From Flavobacterium flavigenum (GTDB lineage: Bacteria; Bacteroidota; Bacteroidia; Flavobacteriales; Flavobacteriaceae), in the NCBI RefSeq assembly GCF_027111255.2, contig NZ_CP114285.2:3844001-3908000 (forward strand): DNA of 64,000 nt, written 5' to 3'. Under the pieces are notes generated by a model that ran no database searches, was not told the DNA's origin, and worked only from the letters and a program-made list of their open reading frames with translations. Below are positions 15,717-23,724 of this stretch, piece by piece. Positions within the stretch are counted from its first letter, which is position 1, and each line of letters starts with the position of its first letter. The position numbers and the translations under genes were made by a program.

Positions 15717-18344
15717 TTATTTTTTCTTTTTAAACAAACCATTCAATAAATCACTGGCTTTAGCTTTAACTTCTTCATTCGTCTTTGCCTTATTTTCAGC
15801 ATCGGTTTTTGTAGTGTCTTTTGACTTACTGTTCTTATTGAGTAAATCGTTAAGTGCAGCAGCACCTTTTTGGGTTAATTTTTCTTTTTGTTGGCTTACC
15901 ACCTGACTGGTAAGATTATTAACCGCTGTTTTAGTATCAATAGCCACTTTTGGGTTTGAAAAATTACCCGTTATCAAACCTGAAATTGGAATATTTTCCA
16001 GTTTTGCGGCATCAGCAGGCGATAATTTAGAAAGAAAAGCATTTGCCTCCTTACCTAAATATTTGGCAGGAACATCTAATTTTAAATTATAATTCATGGT
16101 TTGGTCAAAACCGTGAGTTCCGTCAACAGTAACTTTAATATCCTGATATTTAATATCAAATGGTTTTACTTTTACTTTACCGTCTTCAAAAGATAAAGCC
16201 ATTTTCAGGTCATTCAAATTCAGTTTATTGACATCAATAAAATTTACTTTCGAACTCAAAGAATTCAATAAAGTCGAATTTTTGGCATTTACAGTTGTTG
16301 AAAGTAGTTGTCCTAATAAATCACCAGAAATGGAAGCTAAGTTTGGAGTCAGTTCCTTCGCATCTAAATTTCCGTTTAATTTAATTGTCGAATTCAGCTT
16401 ACCATTAATAATTCCTGCAATTGGCGCAATTTTTTTCATCATATCCAGCTGCGTAAAAGTCTGAGCAATATCAACCTGATTAAAACCTAAATTCATGTCA
16501 AAGGTTGGTACTTTAGTTTTTGTAGAAACAGCACCGCTTAAGCCAATTGTGCCACCAAAAATAGAAGTTTTGAAATTTTCTAAAGTGGCTTTTTCATCTT
16601 TAATGATTAATTTTCCTGAAACCGCAGTCAGTTTTAAATTATCATATAAAACAGTATTTGCTTTTGCATTTAAAGTACAATTTAAAAACGCAGGAATTTT
16701 CATTGCGTCTGCAGGTTTTGCAGCCGTTTTTGTTTCAGTTTTTGCTTCACCACCTGCAGTTGTAGCTTTTGCAGGTTCTCCGGAAGTCATAAAATCATCA
16801 ACAGCTAATTGGTTTGAACTCATATTGAAGTTTCCTTTCAGTTCTTGTTTCTTAAACATAAAACCATAGAAGTTTTCCAAAATCCCATTAATAGCAATAT
16901 CACTTCTTCCGGTAGTGGCATTAAACTGTTTTAAATTGATTTTACTTGGGTTGAACTCCACCATTGCTGTGCTTATGTTCATCGATTTGTTATTCTCATC
17001 TGTATATTTAAATCCGGACAGACTCATTGTTCCGGCATTTTTGATGTTTTGATACTGGCTTTTTTCTACGGATGCCATATCAAAGTTCGTCGTTACATCC
17101 GCTTTTAAAATACCTGCCAAAGGTTTGTCCAGTTTAATTGGATATGCTTTTGAAAGATTTGCCAGATTGATCGTTCCTTTTAAAGCCGCATCAACAATAG
17201 GATTTACGGTTACGTTTTTTACATTCGCTTTTGCGCTGAAAATATCCTGGTCAATTCTAAACGAAAGTTTGTCCAGATTTACATAAGTGTCATTTAGGAT
17301 ACCGGTTTCATTGATGATTTTGGTATCAATTACGATATTCTGAACTGATTTTGGTAAGTTAGGATATTGGAATGAAGCATTGTTTGATGCAATCGCAATA
17401 TTGAATTTTGGAACCGTTGTGTCAGTCAGTTCTCCTTTTGCAAAACCAACAACGGTAAAATCCCCGGTTGTTTTAACGCCATCAAGACTTGCAGCATAAG
17501 CTGAAGGAATTAATCCCAGGAAATTGGTAAACGATGATGTTGGGGTTTTGAATTTCAAATCATAAATCTGTGCTTTTTCAGCCATTTGAATAAAACCGTC
17601 AAATTCTAAAGGTAACTGATTGATTAAAGCTTTGTTTTCTTTAAAAGTGTATTTGCTTTGCTCTAAATCAATTCCTAAAACAGCATCCAGAGTCAGTTTT
17701 ACATTTTTAAGATAATTCATTTTATCCATGTCCAAAGAAACGTTGGCTGTAGATTTTGTAGTCAGATCAAGTTTTGAATTGGTAAAATCTCCTGTCCCTT
17801 CATGATTCAGGCTGTCGATTACCATTTTTATTTTTGAGCCCTGATCGATATATCTGAAAGTGAAATTTTCAATTTTATAATTCTGTATTTTTAAAGAAAG
17901 AGGATCGCTTTTGCCATCTGATTTGGTTTCTTTTTCGTCTTTCAAAGCAATATCAAAATTTCCAACTCCATCTTTGTTGAAAATAATATTAATTAAACCA
18001 TTTTGAGAACTGATTCCCTCAATGTTTAACGGTTCTTCTTTTCCTTTAAAAAGTTCTTTAATGCTCATTTTTAAATCCAGCTCCCCTAGTGAAACCAAAG
18101 TATCTCCTTCAAAAGGGGCTTTGTTGATGATCAATAGCTTTTCAATCGAAACACTGGCGTTTGGAAAGTTTTTAAACAAACTTAAATCTGCGTCAGCAAA
18201 ACTTACTTTTGCATCGACGCTTTTGTTGATGGCTTCAGCAATTTTAGCTTTAATCTGATCTTTGAAAAGATACGGAACAGCAAATAGTGCAGCAACCAGA
18301 ACTACAAGTACAATTCCTGTGATTTTTAAAATTTTCTTTAACAT
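15717..18344 (-). CDS. AsmA-family protein
   Basis: An 875-residue protein with one N-terminal membrane helix (ILKITGIVLVVLVAALFAVPYLF) followed by a long beta-rich region with the AsmA pattern, including the N-terminal ANASVSIEKLLIIN and the C-terminal repeats of short beta strands (NGKLNSTIKLNGN). AsmA-like proteins belong to the bridge-like lipid-transfer family and affect outer-membrane lipid homeostasis. A low-complexity Lys/Thr/Ala-rich segment lies near 540-560, and a basic, Lys-rich coiled tail closes the protein (KKK at the end). Monocistronic, ending at a shared terminator. Confidence 0.88.
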   Translation of the reverse strand: MLKKILKITGIVLVVLVAALFAVPYLFKDQIKAKIAEAINKSVDAKVSFADADLSLFKNFPNASVSIEKLLIINKAPFEGDTLVSLGELDLKMSIKELFKGKEEPLNIEGISSQNGLINIIFNKDGVGNFDIALKDEKETKSDGKSDPLSLKIQNYKIENFTFRYIDQGSKIKMVIDSLNHEGTGDFTNSKLDLTTKSTANVSLDMDKMNYLKNVKLTLDAVLGIDLEQSKYTFKENKALINQLPLEFDGFIQMAEKAQIYDLKFKTPTSSFTNFLGLIPSAYAASLDGVKTTGDFTVVGFAKGELTDTTVPKFNIAIASNNASFQYPNLPKSVQNIVIDTKIINETGILNDTYVNLDKLSFRIDQDIFSAKANVKNVTVNPIVDAALKGTINLANLSKAYPIKLDKPLAGILKADVTTNFDMASVEKSQYQNIKNAGTMSLSGFKYTDENNKSMNISTAMVEFNPSKINLKQFNATTGRSDIAINGILENFYGFMFKKQELKGNFNMSSNQLAVDDFMTSGEPAKATTAGGEAKTETKTAAKPADAMKIPAFLNCTLNAKANTVLYDNLKLTAVSGKLIIKDEKATLENFKTSIFGGTIGLSGAVSTKTKVPTFDMNLGFNQVDIAQTFTQLDMMKKIAPIAGIINGKLNSTIKLNGNLDAKELTPNLASISGDLLGQLLSTTVNAKNSTLLNSLSSKVNFIDVNKLNLNDLKMALSFEDGKVKVKPFDIKYQDIKVTVDGTHGFDQTMNYNLKLDVPAKYLGKEANAFLSKLSPADAAKLENIPISGLITGNFSNPKVAIDTKTAVNNLTSQVVSQQKEKLTQKGAAALNDLLNKNSKSKDTTKTDAENKAKTNEEVKAKASDLLNGLFKKKK

Positions 18345-18452
18345 AACTATTTAATATTTGGGGTTTGAATAGACAAAAATGATAAATGATTGTAGCAAAA
18401 ATAGCTTTTTATAGCGGAGCTTTTTTGTAATTTTTTGATAAATTCAATAAAA

Positions 18453-18486
18453 AAATCCGTTTGAGTTTATTATTTCAAACGGATTT
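18453..18486 (-). terminator. Terminator after the sppA-hydrolase pair
   Basis: AAATCCGTTTGA pairs with TCAAACGGATTT around a short loop. On the minus strand the stem is followed by a T-run. It lies 16 bases beyond the hydrolase stop. Confidence 0.8.
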
Positions 18487-18502
18487 AATTTAATTTTTAT
18501 TG

Positions 18503-19450
18503 TCATTTCTGAATAAATGAAACTATTTTGGAAGTCAGGGTTTCAGAAATCGGGAGTGTTTCATTATTATAACTTTCAAAATTGGCCTGCTGGTCGCCTT
18601 CAATAACTTTCAGGATATGATTCATTTTGTCAATGATTAGCAATTCAGAATTTGGATTGGCTTTGGATAAATTTTCAGCATCCTGCACGGTTACCTGCAG
18701 ATCTTTGTTTCCCTGCAGAATTAAAACCGGGATCGAAAGTTTCTTTATTTCGGTCTGCGGATTGTATTTGAACCACGAAATTAAGTAAGGCTGGATAGCG
18801 GGTCTGAAAAGCGAATTAAGCATTGGGTCGACATTCTTTACTATTTTGCCGTTTTTCAGGCTGTCGATAATAGGGAAAGTCATATCTTCAATCTGCTTCA
18901 TTCCTTTGGAAGAAATTTGTGTCTTTAAAATTTTATCGGCTGCATCACCTGCCCCGGCAATTGAGATAAATTTGTCTGCTTTTGTCCCGGCAATCATTCC
19001 AATTAATGATCCTTCACTATGACCAATTACAATTATTTTAGAAAAACGTTTGTCTTGTTTTAGTAAATTAATCCAGCTTTTTGCATCTTCAGTATAATTT
19101 TCAAAAACCAGACCTGCTTCTGAAGGTGCCGCAGCTTTGCTTTCAGCAATTCCTCTTTTATCATAACGTAATGATGCAATTCCGTTTTTTGCTAAAACTT
19201 CGGCTAGCATTTTTAATGAATTGTTTTTCATCATAGGATTGTTTCCGTTTCTGTCTGTTGGTCCTGAACCGGCAATTATTAAGGCGACCGGGCATTTTTT
19301 GGATACATCCGGAACAGTCAGGGTGCCGTACAACTGATCAATATTTATTTTTAAGACAATCGGAGATTCCTTAAATGTGATTTCTTTTTTATCCTGTGCA
19401 CTAACAAAACTTAGAATAAAAACGGTAAGAAGAAGAATTATTTTATTCAT
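18503..19450 (-). CDS. Secreted alpha/beta hydrolase
   Basis: A 315-residue protein with a signal peptide (MNKIILLLTVFILSFVSA, cleavage near AQD). The fold is alpha/beta hydrolase: oxyanion region LIIAGSGPTDRNG, nucleophile elbow GHSEGSLIG (serine about residue 144), an acid in LQGNKDLQV, and a catalytic histidine in DKMNHILKV. It resembles periplasmic esterase or peptidase-like proteins of the BAAT/AXE1-related type, and the substrate is unknown. It starts 9 bases after the sppA stop on the same strand, so the two form an operon. Confidence 0.85.
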   Translation of the reverse strand: MNKIILLLTVFILSFVSAQDKKEITFKESPIVLKINIDQLYGTLTVPDVSKKCPVALIIAGSGPTDRNGNNPMMKNNSLKMLAEVLAKNGIASLRYDKRGIAESKAAAPSEAGLVFENYTEDAKSWINLLKQDKRFSKIIVIGHSEGSLIGMIAGTKADKFISIAGAGDAADKILKTQISSKGMKQIEDMTFPIIDSLKNGKIVKNVDPMLNSLFRPAIQPYLISWFKYNPQTEIKKLSIPVLILQGNKDLQVTVQDAENLSKANPNSELLIIDKMNHILKVIEGDQQANFESYNNETLPISETLTSKIVSFIQK

Positions 19451-19459
19451 TTGCTTAAA

Positions 19460-21217
19460 TTATTTGATGTTGATGCTGTAAGGCATTATGGCCTGGGCGC
19501 CTTTTAATTTTTGAAGTCTTTTGATGTGCTCAATAAGTAAATAATTCTCTTCGCCAATTTCTTCTTTTATGAAAGTTTCTTTAGACTGAGCAAATGGAAG
19601 ACCTGAAAGGAGATCATTTAAATTCTTCTCATATTCAGGATAATTTTGCGTACTGTAGGATTTTATTTTGGCAATTTTGGCAGCTTCTGCAATAGCATCA
19701 TTTAGACCGCCAATTTTATCCACTAAACCAATTTTTAAAGCTTCAGAACCTGACCACACCCTTCCCTGTGCAATTGCATCTACTTGTGCAAAAGTCATTT
19801 TTCGGCCTTCAGCAACGTGCGTTACGAAAGTATTGTAAATGTTCTCAACACTTTCTAATGTAAAGGCTTTGAAATTTTCATCCACAGGTACAAACGGGCT
19901 GTAATTAGCCGAATTTTCATGTGTTTTTACCTGCTCGGTATTGATTCCTAATTTGTTTGCCAACGGACTGAAATTCGGTAAAACTCCAAAAACGCCAATT
20001 GAACCTGTGATTGTATTTTTTTCAGCAAAAATTTTATTCGCATTGCAGGCAATGTAATAACCACCCGATGCAGCATAATTACCCATAGAAACCACTACAG
20101 GTTTTACTTTTTTTGTAATCTCAATTTCTCTCCAGATCAAATCAGATGTCAGCGCACTTCCGCCTGGGCTGTCAACTCTTAAAACAATAGCTTTTACATC
20201 TTCATTTTCTCTTGCTTCCTTTAATGAACGGCGCATCGACCCTTCACCAATTTGATTGACATCACCTTCACCGCTTCCAATTTCGCCCTGAGCGTATATA
20301 ATTGCAATCTCATCGGTTGCAGTATTGGTCAAAGCTGTAGTGATGTAATTTTGTGTGTAATCTGAAATTGATATTTTGTTATACTCCTCATCGCCGGTTA
20401 CTTTTAAAGCTTTTTTAATGGCATTATGATACACGTCTTCATAGGCTACAATGTCAACCAAATGTTGGGCTTTTGCCATTTCAGGGGTCCTTGCTAATAA
20501 TCCGTTTGCAATTTCGTTTAATTTAGAAACAGGGATATTGCGGCTTTTTGAAATATCAGTTACAACAGTTGACCAAATCGAATTTAAAAGAGCGGTAATC
20601 TGCTCTCTGTTGGCATCGCTCATTTTGTTTTCAAGGAACGGCTCAACAGCGCTTTTGTATTTACCATGGCGAATGACTTCCATATGGATACCTGTTTTTT
20701 CCTGAAAATCCTTAAAGAACATTACTTCAGAAGAAAGTCCTTTAAAGTCAAGGTCACCAACAGGATTCAAATAAACGGTATTGGCCACGGAGTTCAGATA
20801 GTATTCTTTTTGAGAATACGTATTAGCATAAGCCCAGACAAATTTCCCTGATTTTTTGAAACTTTCCAGCGCATCTCTCAAAGCTTTATATTGCGCCAGT
20901 CCTAAGGAAGATTCATCGTTTAGTATCGAGATTCCTTTAATTTTATCATCGGTTTTTGCCGCTTCAATAGCATTGACTACATCTGTTAAACCAATTTTTC
21001 CATCTTTTGAGAATTGCGTTACCCAGGGGTCTGTAAATTTTCCGGTGTAGTCATTATTGATTCCCTTTAAATCTAATTCAATAACCGAATCAGCCTTTAC
21101 TGTTACGCTGTCGTCACCTCCAAAAATAGTTCCGATAAGTATTACTCCAAAAAAGAATAACATGATAAAAACAAAAATACCAATTACAGTGGCAACTACA
21201 TTTCCTAAGAATTTCAT
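19460..21217 (-). CDS. sppA: Signal peptide peptidase SppA, 67-kDa type
   Basis: Membrane-anchored serine/lysine-dyad protease that degrades released signal peptides. The 585-residue length is the double-domain form. One N-terminal membrane helix spans about 8-32. The catalytic lysine K188 is in the N-terminal repeat (HGKYKSAVEPF) and the nucleophile S384 is in the C-terminal repeat (YAASGGYYIA), as in E. coli K209/S409. A second landmark is RVDSPGGSAL (about 347-356). The alpha/beta hydrolase follows 9 bases later and presumably shares its message. Confidence 0.93.
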   Translation of the reverse strand: MKFLGNVVATVIGIFVFIMLFFFGVILIGTIFGGDDSVTVKADSVIELDLKGINNDYTGKFTDPWVTQFSKDGKIGLTDVVNAIEAAKTDDKIKGISILNDESSLGLAQYKALRDALESFKKSGKFVWAYANTYSQKEYYLNSVANTVYLNPVGDLDFKGLSSEVMFFKDFQEKTGIHMEVIRHGKYKSAVEPFLENKMSDANREQITALLNSIWSTVVTDISKSRNIPVSKLNEIANGLLARTPEMAKAQHLVDIVAYEDVYHNAIKKALKVTGDEEYNKISISDYTQNYITTALTNTATDEIAIIYAQGEIGSGEGDVNQIGEGSMRRSLKEARENEDVKAIVLRVDSPGGSALTSDLIWREIEITKKVKPVVVSMGNYAASGGYYIACNANKIFAEKNTITGSIGVFGVLPNFSPLANKLGINTEQVKTHENSANYSPFVPVDENFKAFTLESVENIYNTFVTHVAEGRKMTFAQVDAIAQGRVWSGSEALKIGLVDKIGGLNDAIAEAAKIAKIKSYSTQNYPEYEKNLNDLLSGLPFAQSKETFIKEEIGEENYLLIEHIKRLQKLKGAQAIMPYSINIK

Positions 21218-21355
21218 AAATATATTTTTTTAATAAGTAGCTAAAACAGACGTTTCGTTACATATTTTTTTTACAAACAAATCGAATTCACTTTTGAACC
21301 CGTCACACAAATATATTGCTAATTCTAAAATAGTTTTAGTTAATTTGCATTAATT

Positions 21356-22489
21356 ATGAAATCACAGCACCAGGTCGTTTTATCTATAGGCAGCAATCAG
21401 GGAAACCGGTTGGAGAATATCCAAAGTTGTATTAATTTGATACATCAGGACATTGGGGCTGTAATTCAGGTTTCAAAATTATATGAAACACCTGCGTGGG
21501 GGTTTGAAAGTGATGCTTTTTATAATTGTGCATTGCTTTTGCACAGTAATTCTTCAGCACAAAAGATACTCAGTCAGGTGCTGAAAGTAGAAAAACAGTT
21601 AGGCCGCATACGTACTGATCAGCAGGGGTATCAATCCCGGATTATTGATATTGATCTGATTGTTTTTGATGATCAGATAATTGAAACAGAAAAGTTACAG
21701 ATTCCGCATCCGCTGATGCAAAACCGGAAGTTTGTTTTATTGCCGATGCAGGATTTGGAATTGAACTGGAGACACCCGGTTCTTCAAAAAACAGTTTCTG
21801 AATTAGTTGTCATTACACCAGATGATAGCGTTTGTACAGTCGTTCAGGACTTAAAAAATCCATTGGAAGAAATTCCGCTGGAAAAGTTTAATTATATCGC
21901 TTTTGAGGGAAATATTGGCGCAGGAAAAACCACTTTGGTGCAAAAAATCGCTGAAGATTTTAATGCAAAAACCGTTTTGGAACGATTTGCAGATAATCCG
22001 TTTTTACCGAAATTTTATAAAGACCAGAACCGATATGCTTTTCCGTTGGAAATGTCTTTTCTGGCGGATCGTTATCAGCAATTGTCTGATGATTTGGCGC
22101 AGTTTGATTTATTTAAAGATTTTGTAATTGCCGATTATCATATTTTTAAGTCGCTGATTTTTGCAAAGATTACACTTGCTGAAGATGAATATCGCCTGTA
22201 CCGAAACTTGTTTGATATCATTTATAAAGAAATGCCAAAGCCGGATTTGTACGTTTATTTGTATCAGAATACAGCCAGATTGCTTCAAAACATTAAAAAA
22301 CGTGGTCGAAGTTATGAACAAAATATTTCAGCTGAATATTTGGATAAAATCAATAACGGCTATTTAGAATATATTAAATCCCAAACCGATCTGAATGTTT
22401 TGATCATTGATGTTTCAGATCATGATTTTGTAAAGAAACATGAAGATTATCTTTTTATATTGAATGAAATTCAGAAAGTAATTAAATAA
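21356..22489 (+). CDS. folK: Bifunctional HPPK (FolK) - deoxynucleoside kinase fusion
   Basis: Residues 1 to about 135 are 6-hydroxymethyl-7,8-dihydropterin pyrophosphokinase: SIGSNQGNRLENIQ near the start, YETPAWGFES (about 41-50) and RIIDIDLIVFDDQ with the catalytic aspartates. Folate biosynthesis is the role. Residues about 177-377 are a deoxynucleoside kinase domain with Walker A EGNIGAGKTT (K191), a DRY motif (AFPLEMSFLADRYQQL) and the lid-region arginines (RGRSYEQNIS). It would salvage deoxynucleosides. The two domains are in one frame with no stop between them. Such fusions occur in flavobacteria. The gene is unlinked to other folate genes here. Confidence 0.92.
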   Translation: MKSQHQVVLSIGSNQGNRLENIQSCINLIHQDIGAVIQVSKLYETPAWGFESDAFYNCALLLHSNSSAQKILSQVLKVEKQLGRIRTDQQGYQSRIIDIDLIVFDDQIIETEKLQIPHPLMQNRKFVLLPMQDLELNWRHPVLQKTVSELVVITPDDSVCTVVQDLKNPLEEIPLEKFNYIAFEGNIGAGKTTLVQKIAEDFNAKTVLERFADNPFLPKFYKDQNRYAFPLEMSFLADRYQQLSDDLAQFDLFKDFVIADYHIFKSLIFAKITLAEDEYRLYRNLFDIIYKEMPKPDLYVYLYQNTARLLQNIKKRGRSYEQNISAEYLDKINNGYLEYIKSQTDLNVLIIDVSDHDFVKKHEDYLFILNEIQKVIK

Positions 22490-22524
22490 TTAGAAAATTG
22501 GTCAATCAGATTATCTGCAAATAT

Positions 22525-23058
22525 TTAAATAAAGCTAATTTTTTTAAATAAATCCCAAACAACGATTCCTGCACTTACGGCTATATTTAAAGAATGTTTT
22601 GTGCCTAATTGCGGAATTTCAATGCATCCATCGCAAATTGCTACAGCTTCCTGGGCAACTCCATATACTTCATTTCCGAAAACTAAAGCATATTTCTGTT
22701 TTTTCTCTACTTTAAAATCCTGAAGAAAAATAGCACTTTCTACTTGTTCAATAGCAAGAGTTAATATTTTTTCTTTTTTTAGGTTTTCAATCACTTCCAA
22801 AACATTTTCATGATGTTCCCATGCAACAGTTTCAGTAGCGCCAAGAGCTGTTTTGTGAATTTCTTTATTTGGAGGTGTAGCTGTAATGCCGCACAAAATT
22901 ATTTTCTCTACCAGAAAGGCATCAGCGGTTCTAAATACTGATCCGATGTTGTGTAAACTCCGAATATCGTCTAACACTAAAATCAGGGGTGTTTTCTCTG
23001 ATTTTTTAAAATCATCAATCGATTTTCTGTCTAGTTCACTATTTTCAAGTTTTCTCAT
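22525..23058 (-). CDS. SpoU/TrmH-family RNA 2'-O-methyltransferase
   Basis: A SPOUT-fold methyltransferase with the family motifs in order: LVLDDIRSLHNIGSVFRTAD (motif 1, N and R as key residues), KYALVFGNEVYGV (motif 2, with NEVYGV) and IEIPQLGTKHSLNIAVSAGI (motif 3, with the N-x-S-x-A pattern). The ATG at 23058 is preferred to an upstream TTG, giving 177 residues. The RNA target cannot be told; the short form lacks an N-terminal substrate-binding domain. It is separated from the upstream DUF1573 gene by a terminator. Confidence 0.9.
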   Translation of the reverse strand: MRKLENSELDRKSIDDFKKSEKTPLILVLDDIRSLHNIGSVFRTADAFLVEKIILCGITATPPNKEIHKTALGATETVAWEHHENVLEVIENLKKEKILTLAIEQVESAIFLQDFKVEKKQKYALVFGNEVYGVAQEAVAICDGCIEIPQLGTKHSLNIAVSAGIVVWDLFKKISFI

Positions 23059-23078
23059 TGAGTTCAATTATGGTCATA

Positions 23079-23110
23079 AAAAAAGCTTCCAAAGATAAGG
23101 AAGCTTTTTC
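23079..23110 (-). terminator. Terminator after the DUF1573 gene
   Basis: AAAAAGCTTCC and GGAAGCTTTTT form an 11-bp stem with an eight-base loop; on the minus strand a T-run follows. It lies between the DUF1573 stop and the start of the SpoU methyltransferase. Confidence 0.8.
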
Positions 23111-23131
23111 GATTATTTTATTGTTTTCAGA

Positions 23132-23563
23132 TTAGCTTTTTACAGGATCTGGTAAAACTGTACCTTTAATAGTTAAAGTTTTTGTTGGCTGCCCTTCAGC
23201 ATTAGAAGTAACAGTTACAGTTTTTGTAAAAGCACCAACTCTGTCAGTAGCATATTTTACACCAATTACACCTTTAGCTCCCGGAGCAATTGGTTCTTTT
23301 GGTGTAGTAGGTACTGTACACCCACAAGATCCCTGAGTATTAGTAATAATCAATGGTTTTGTTCCGTTGTTTACAAATACAAATTGACGGTTACCATCAG
23401 CATTGTGAGCGATAGTTCCGTAATCAATAGTTTCGTTTTCAAAAACCATTCCGGCTCCCTGGACTTTAGCAGTTTTTGCTGTAGCAGCCTTTTTAGTAGT
23501 TTGAGCATTAGAAGCTGTAATACCAGCTACAGCTAACATAGCGAATAAAATTATTTTTTTCAT
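23132..23563 (-). CDS. Secreted DUF1573-domain protein
   Basis: A 143-residue protein with a signal peptide (MKKIILFAMLAVAGITASNA, cleavage before QTTKK). The mature domain is an immunoglobulin-like DUF1573 module, with TIDYGTIAHNADGNRQFVFV, a two-cysteine loop GSCGCTVPTTPKEP (about 92-105), and the closing KTLTIKGTV. The family is very common in the Bacteroidota envelope, and its function is unknown. A Bacteroidota -7 box lies upstream. Confidence 0.88.
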   Translation of the reverse strand: MKKIILFAMLAVAGITASNAQTTKKAATAKTAKVQGAGMVFENETIDYGTIAHNADGNRQFVFVNNGTKPLIITNTQGSCGCTVPTTPKEPIAPGAKGVIGVKYATDRVGAFTKTVTVTSNAEGQPTKTLTIKGTVLPDPVKS

Positions 23564-23594
23564 CTTTAAAGTGTCTTTGTTTTTAATGATGAAA

Positions 23595-23602
23595 CAAATC
23601 TA
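23595..23602 (-). promoter_or_regulatory. -7 box (TAGATTTG) for the DUF1573 gene
   Basis: CAAATCTA on the plus strand is TAGATTTG on the minus strand, an exact TAnnTTTG match 31 bases before the start codon. Confidence 0.5.
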
Positions 23603-23724
23603 TGTAAAAATCTGATATCTGTGCTTAAAAATTTCTTAAAATATTTTAATTTTTGAAGCCTTCTATATTCCTTCAAAAAATCATAAATTCGCTGTCTTAA
23701 TTTTCCATTTAAAATACAAATAAT

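Noticed and set aside
16228..16869. Two plus-strand frames inside the AsmA-like gene
   Set aside because: They are shadows of the 875-residue AsmA-family gene, which is clear on the minus strand.
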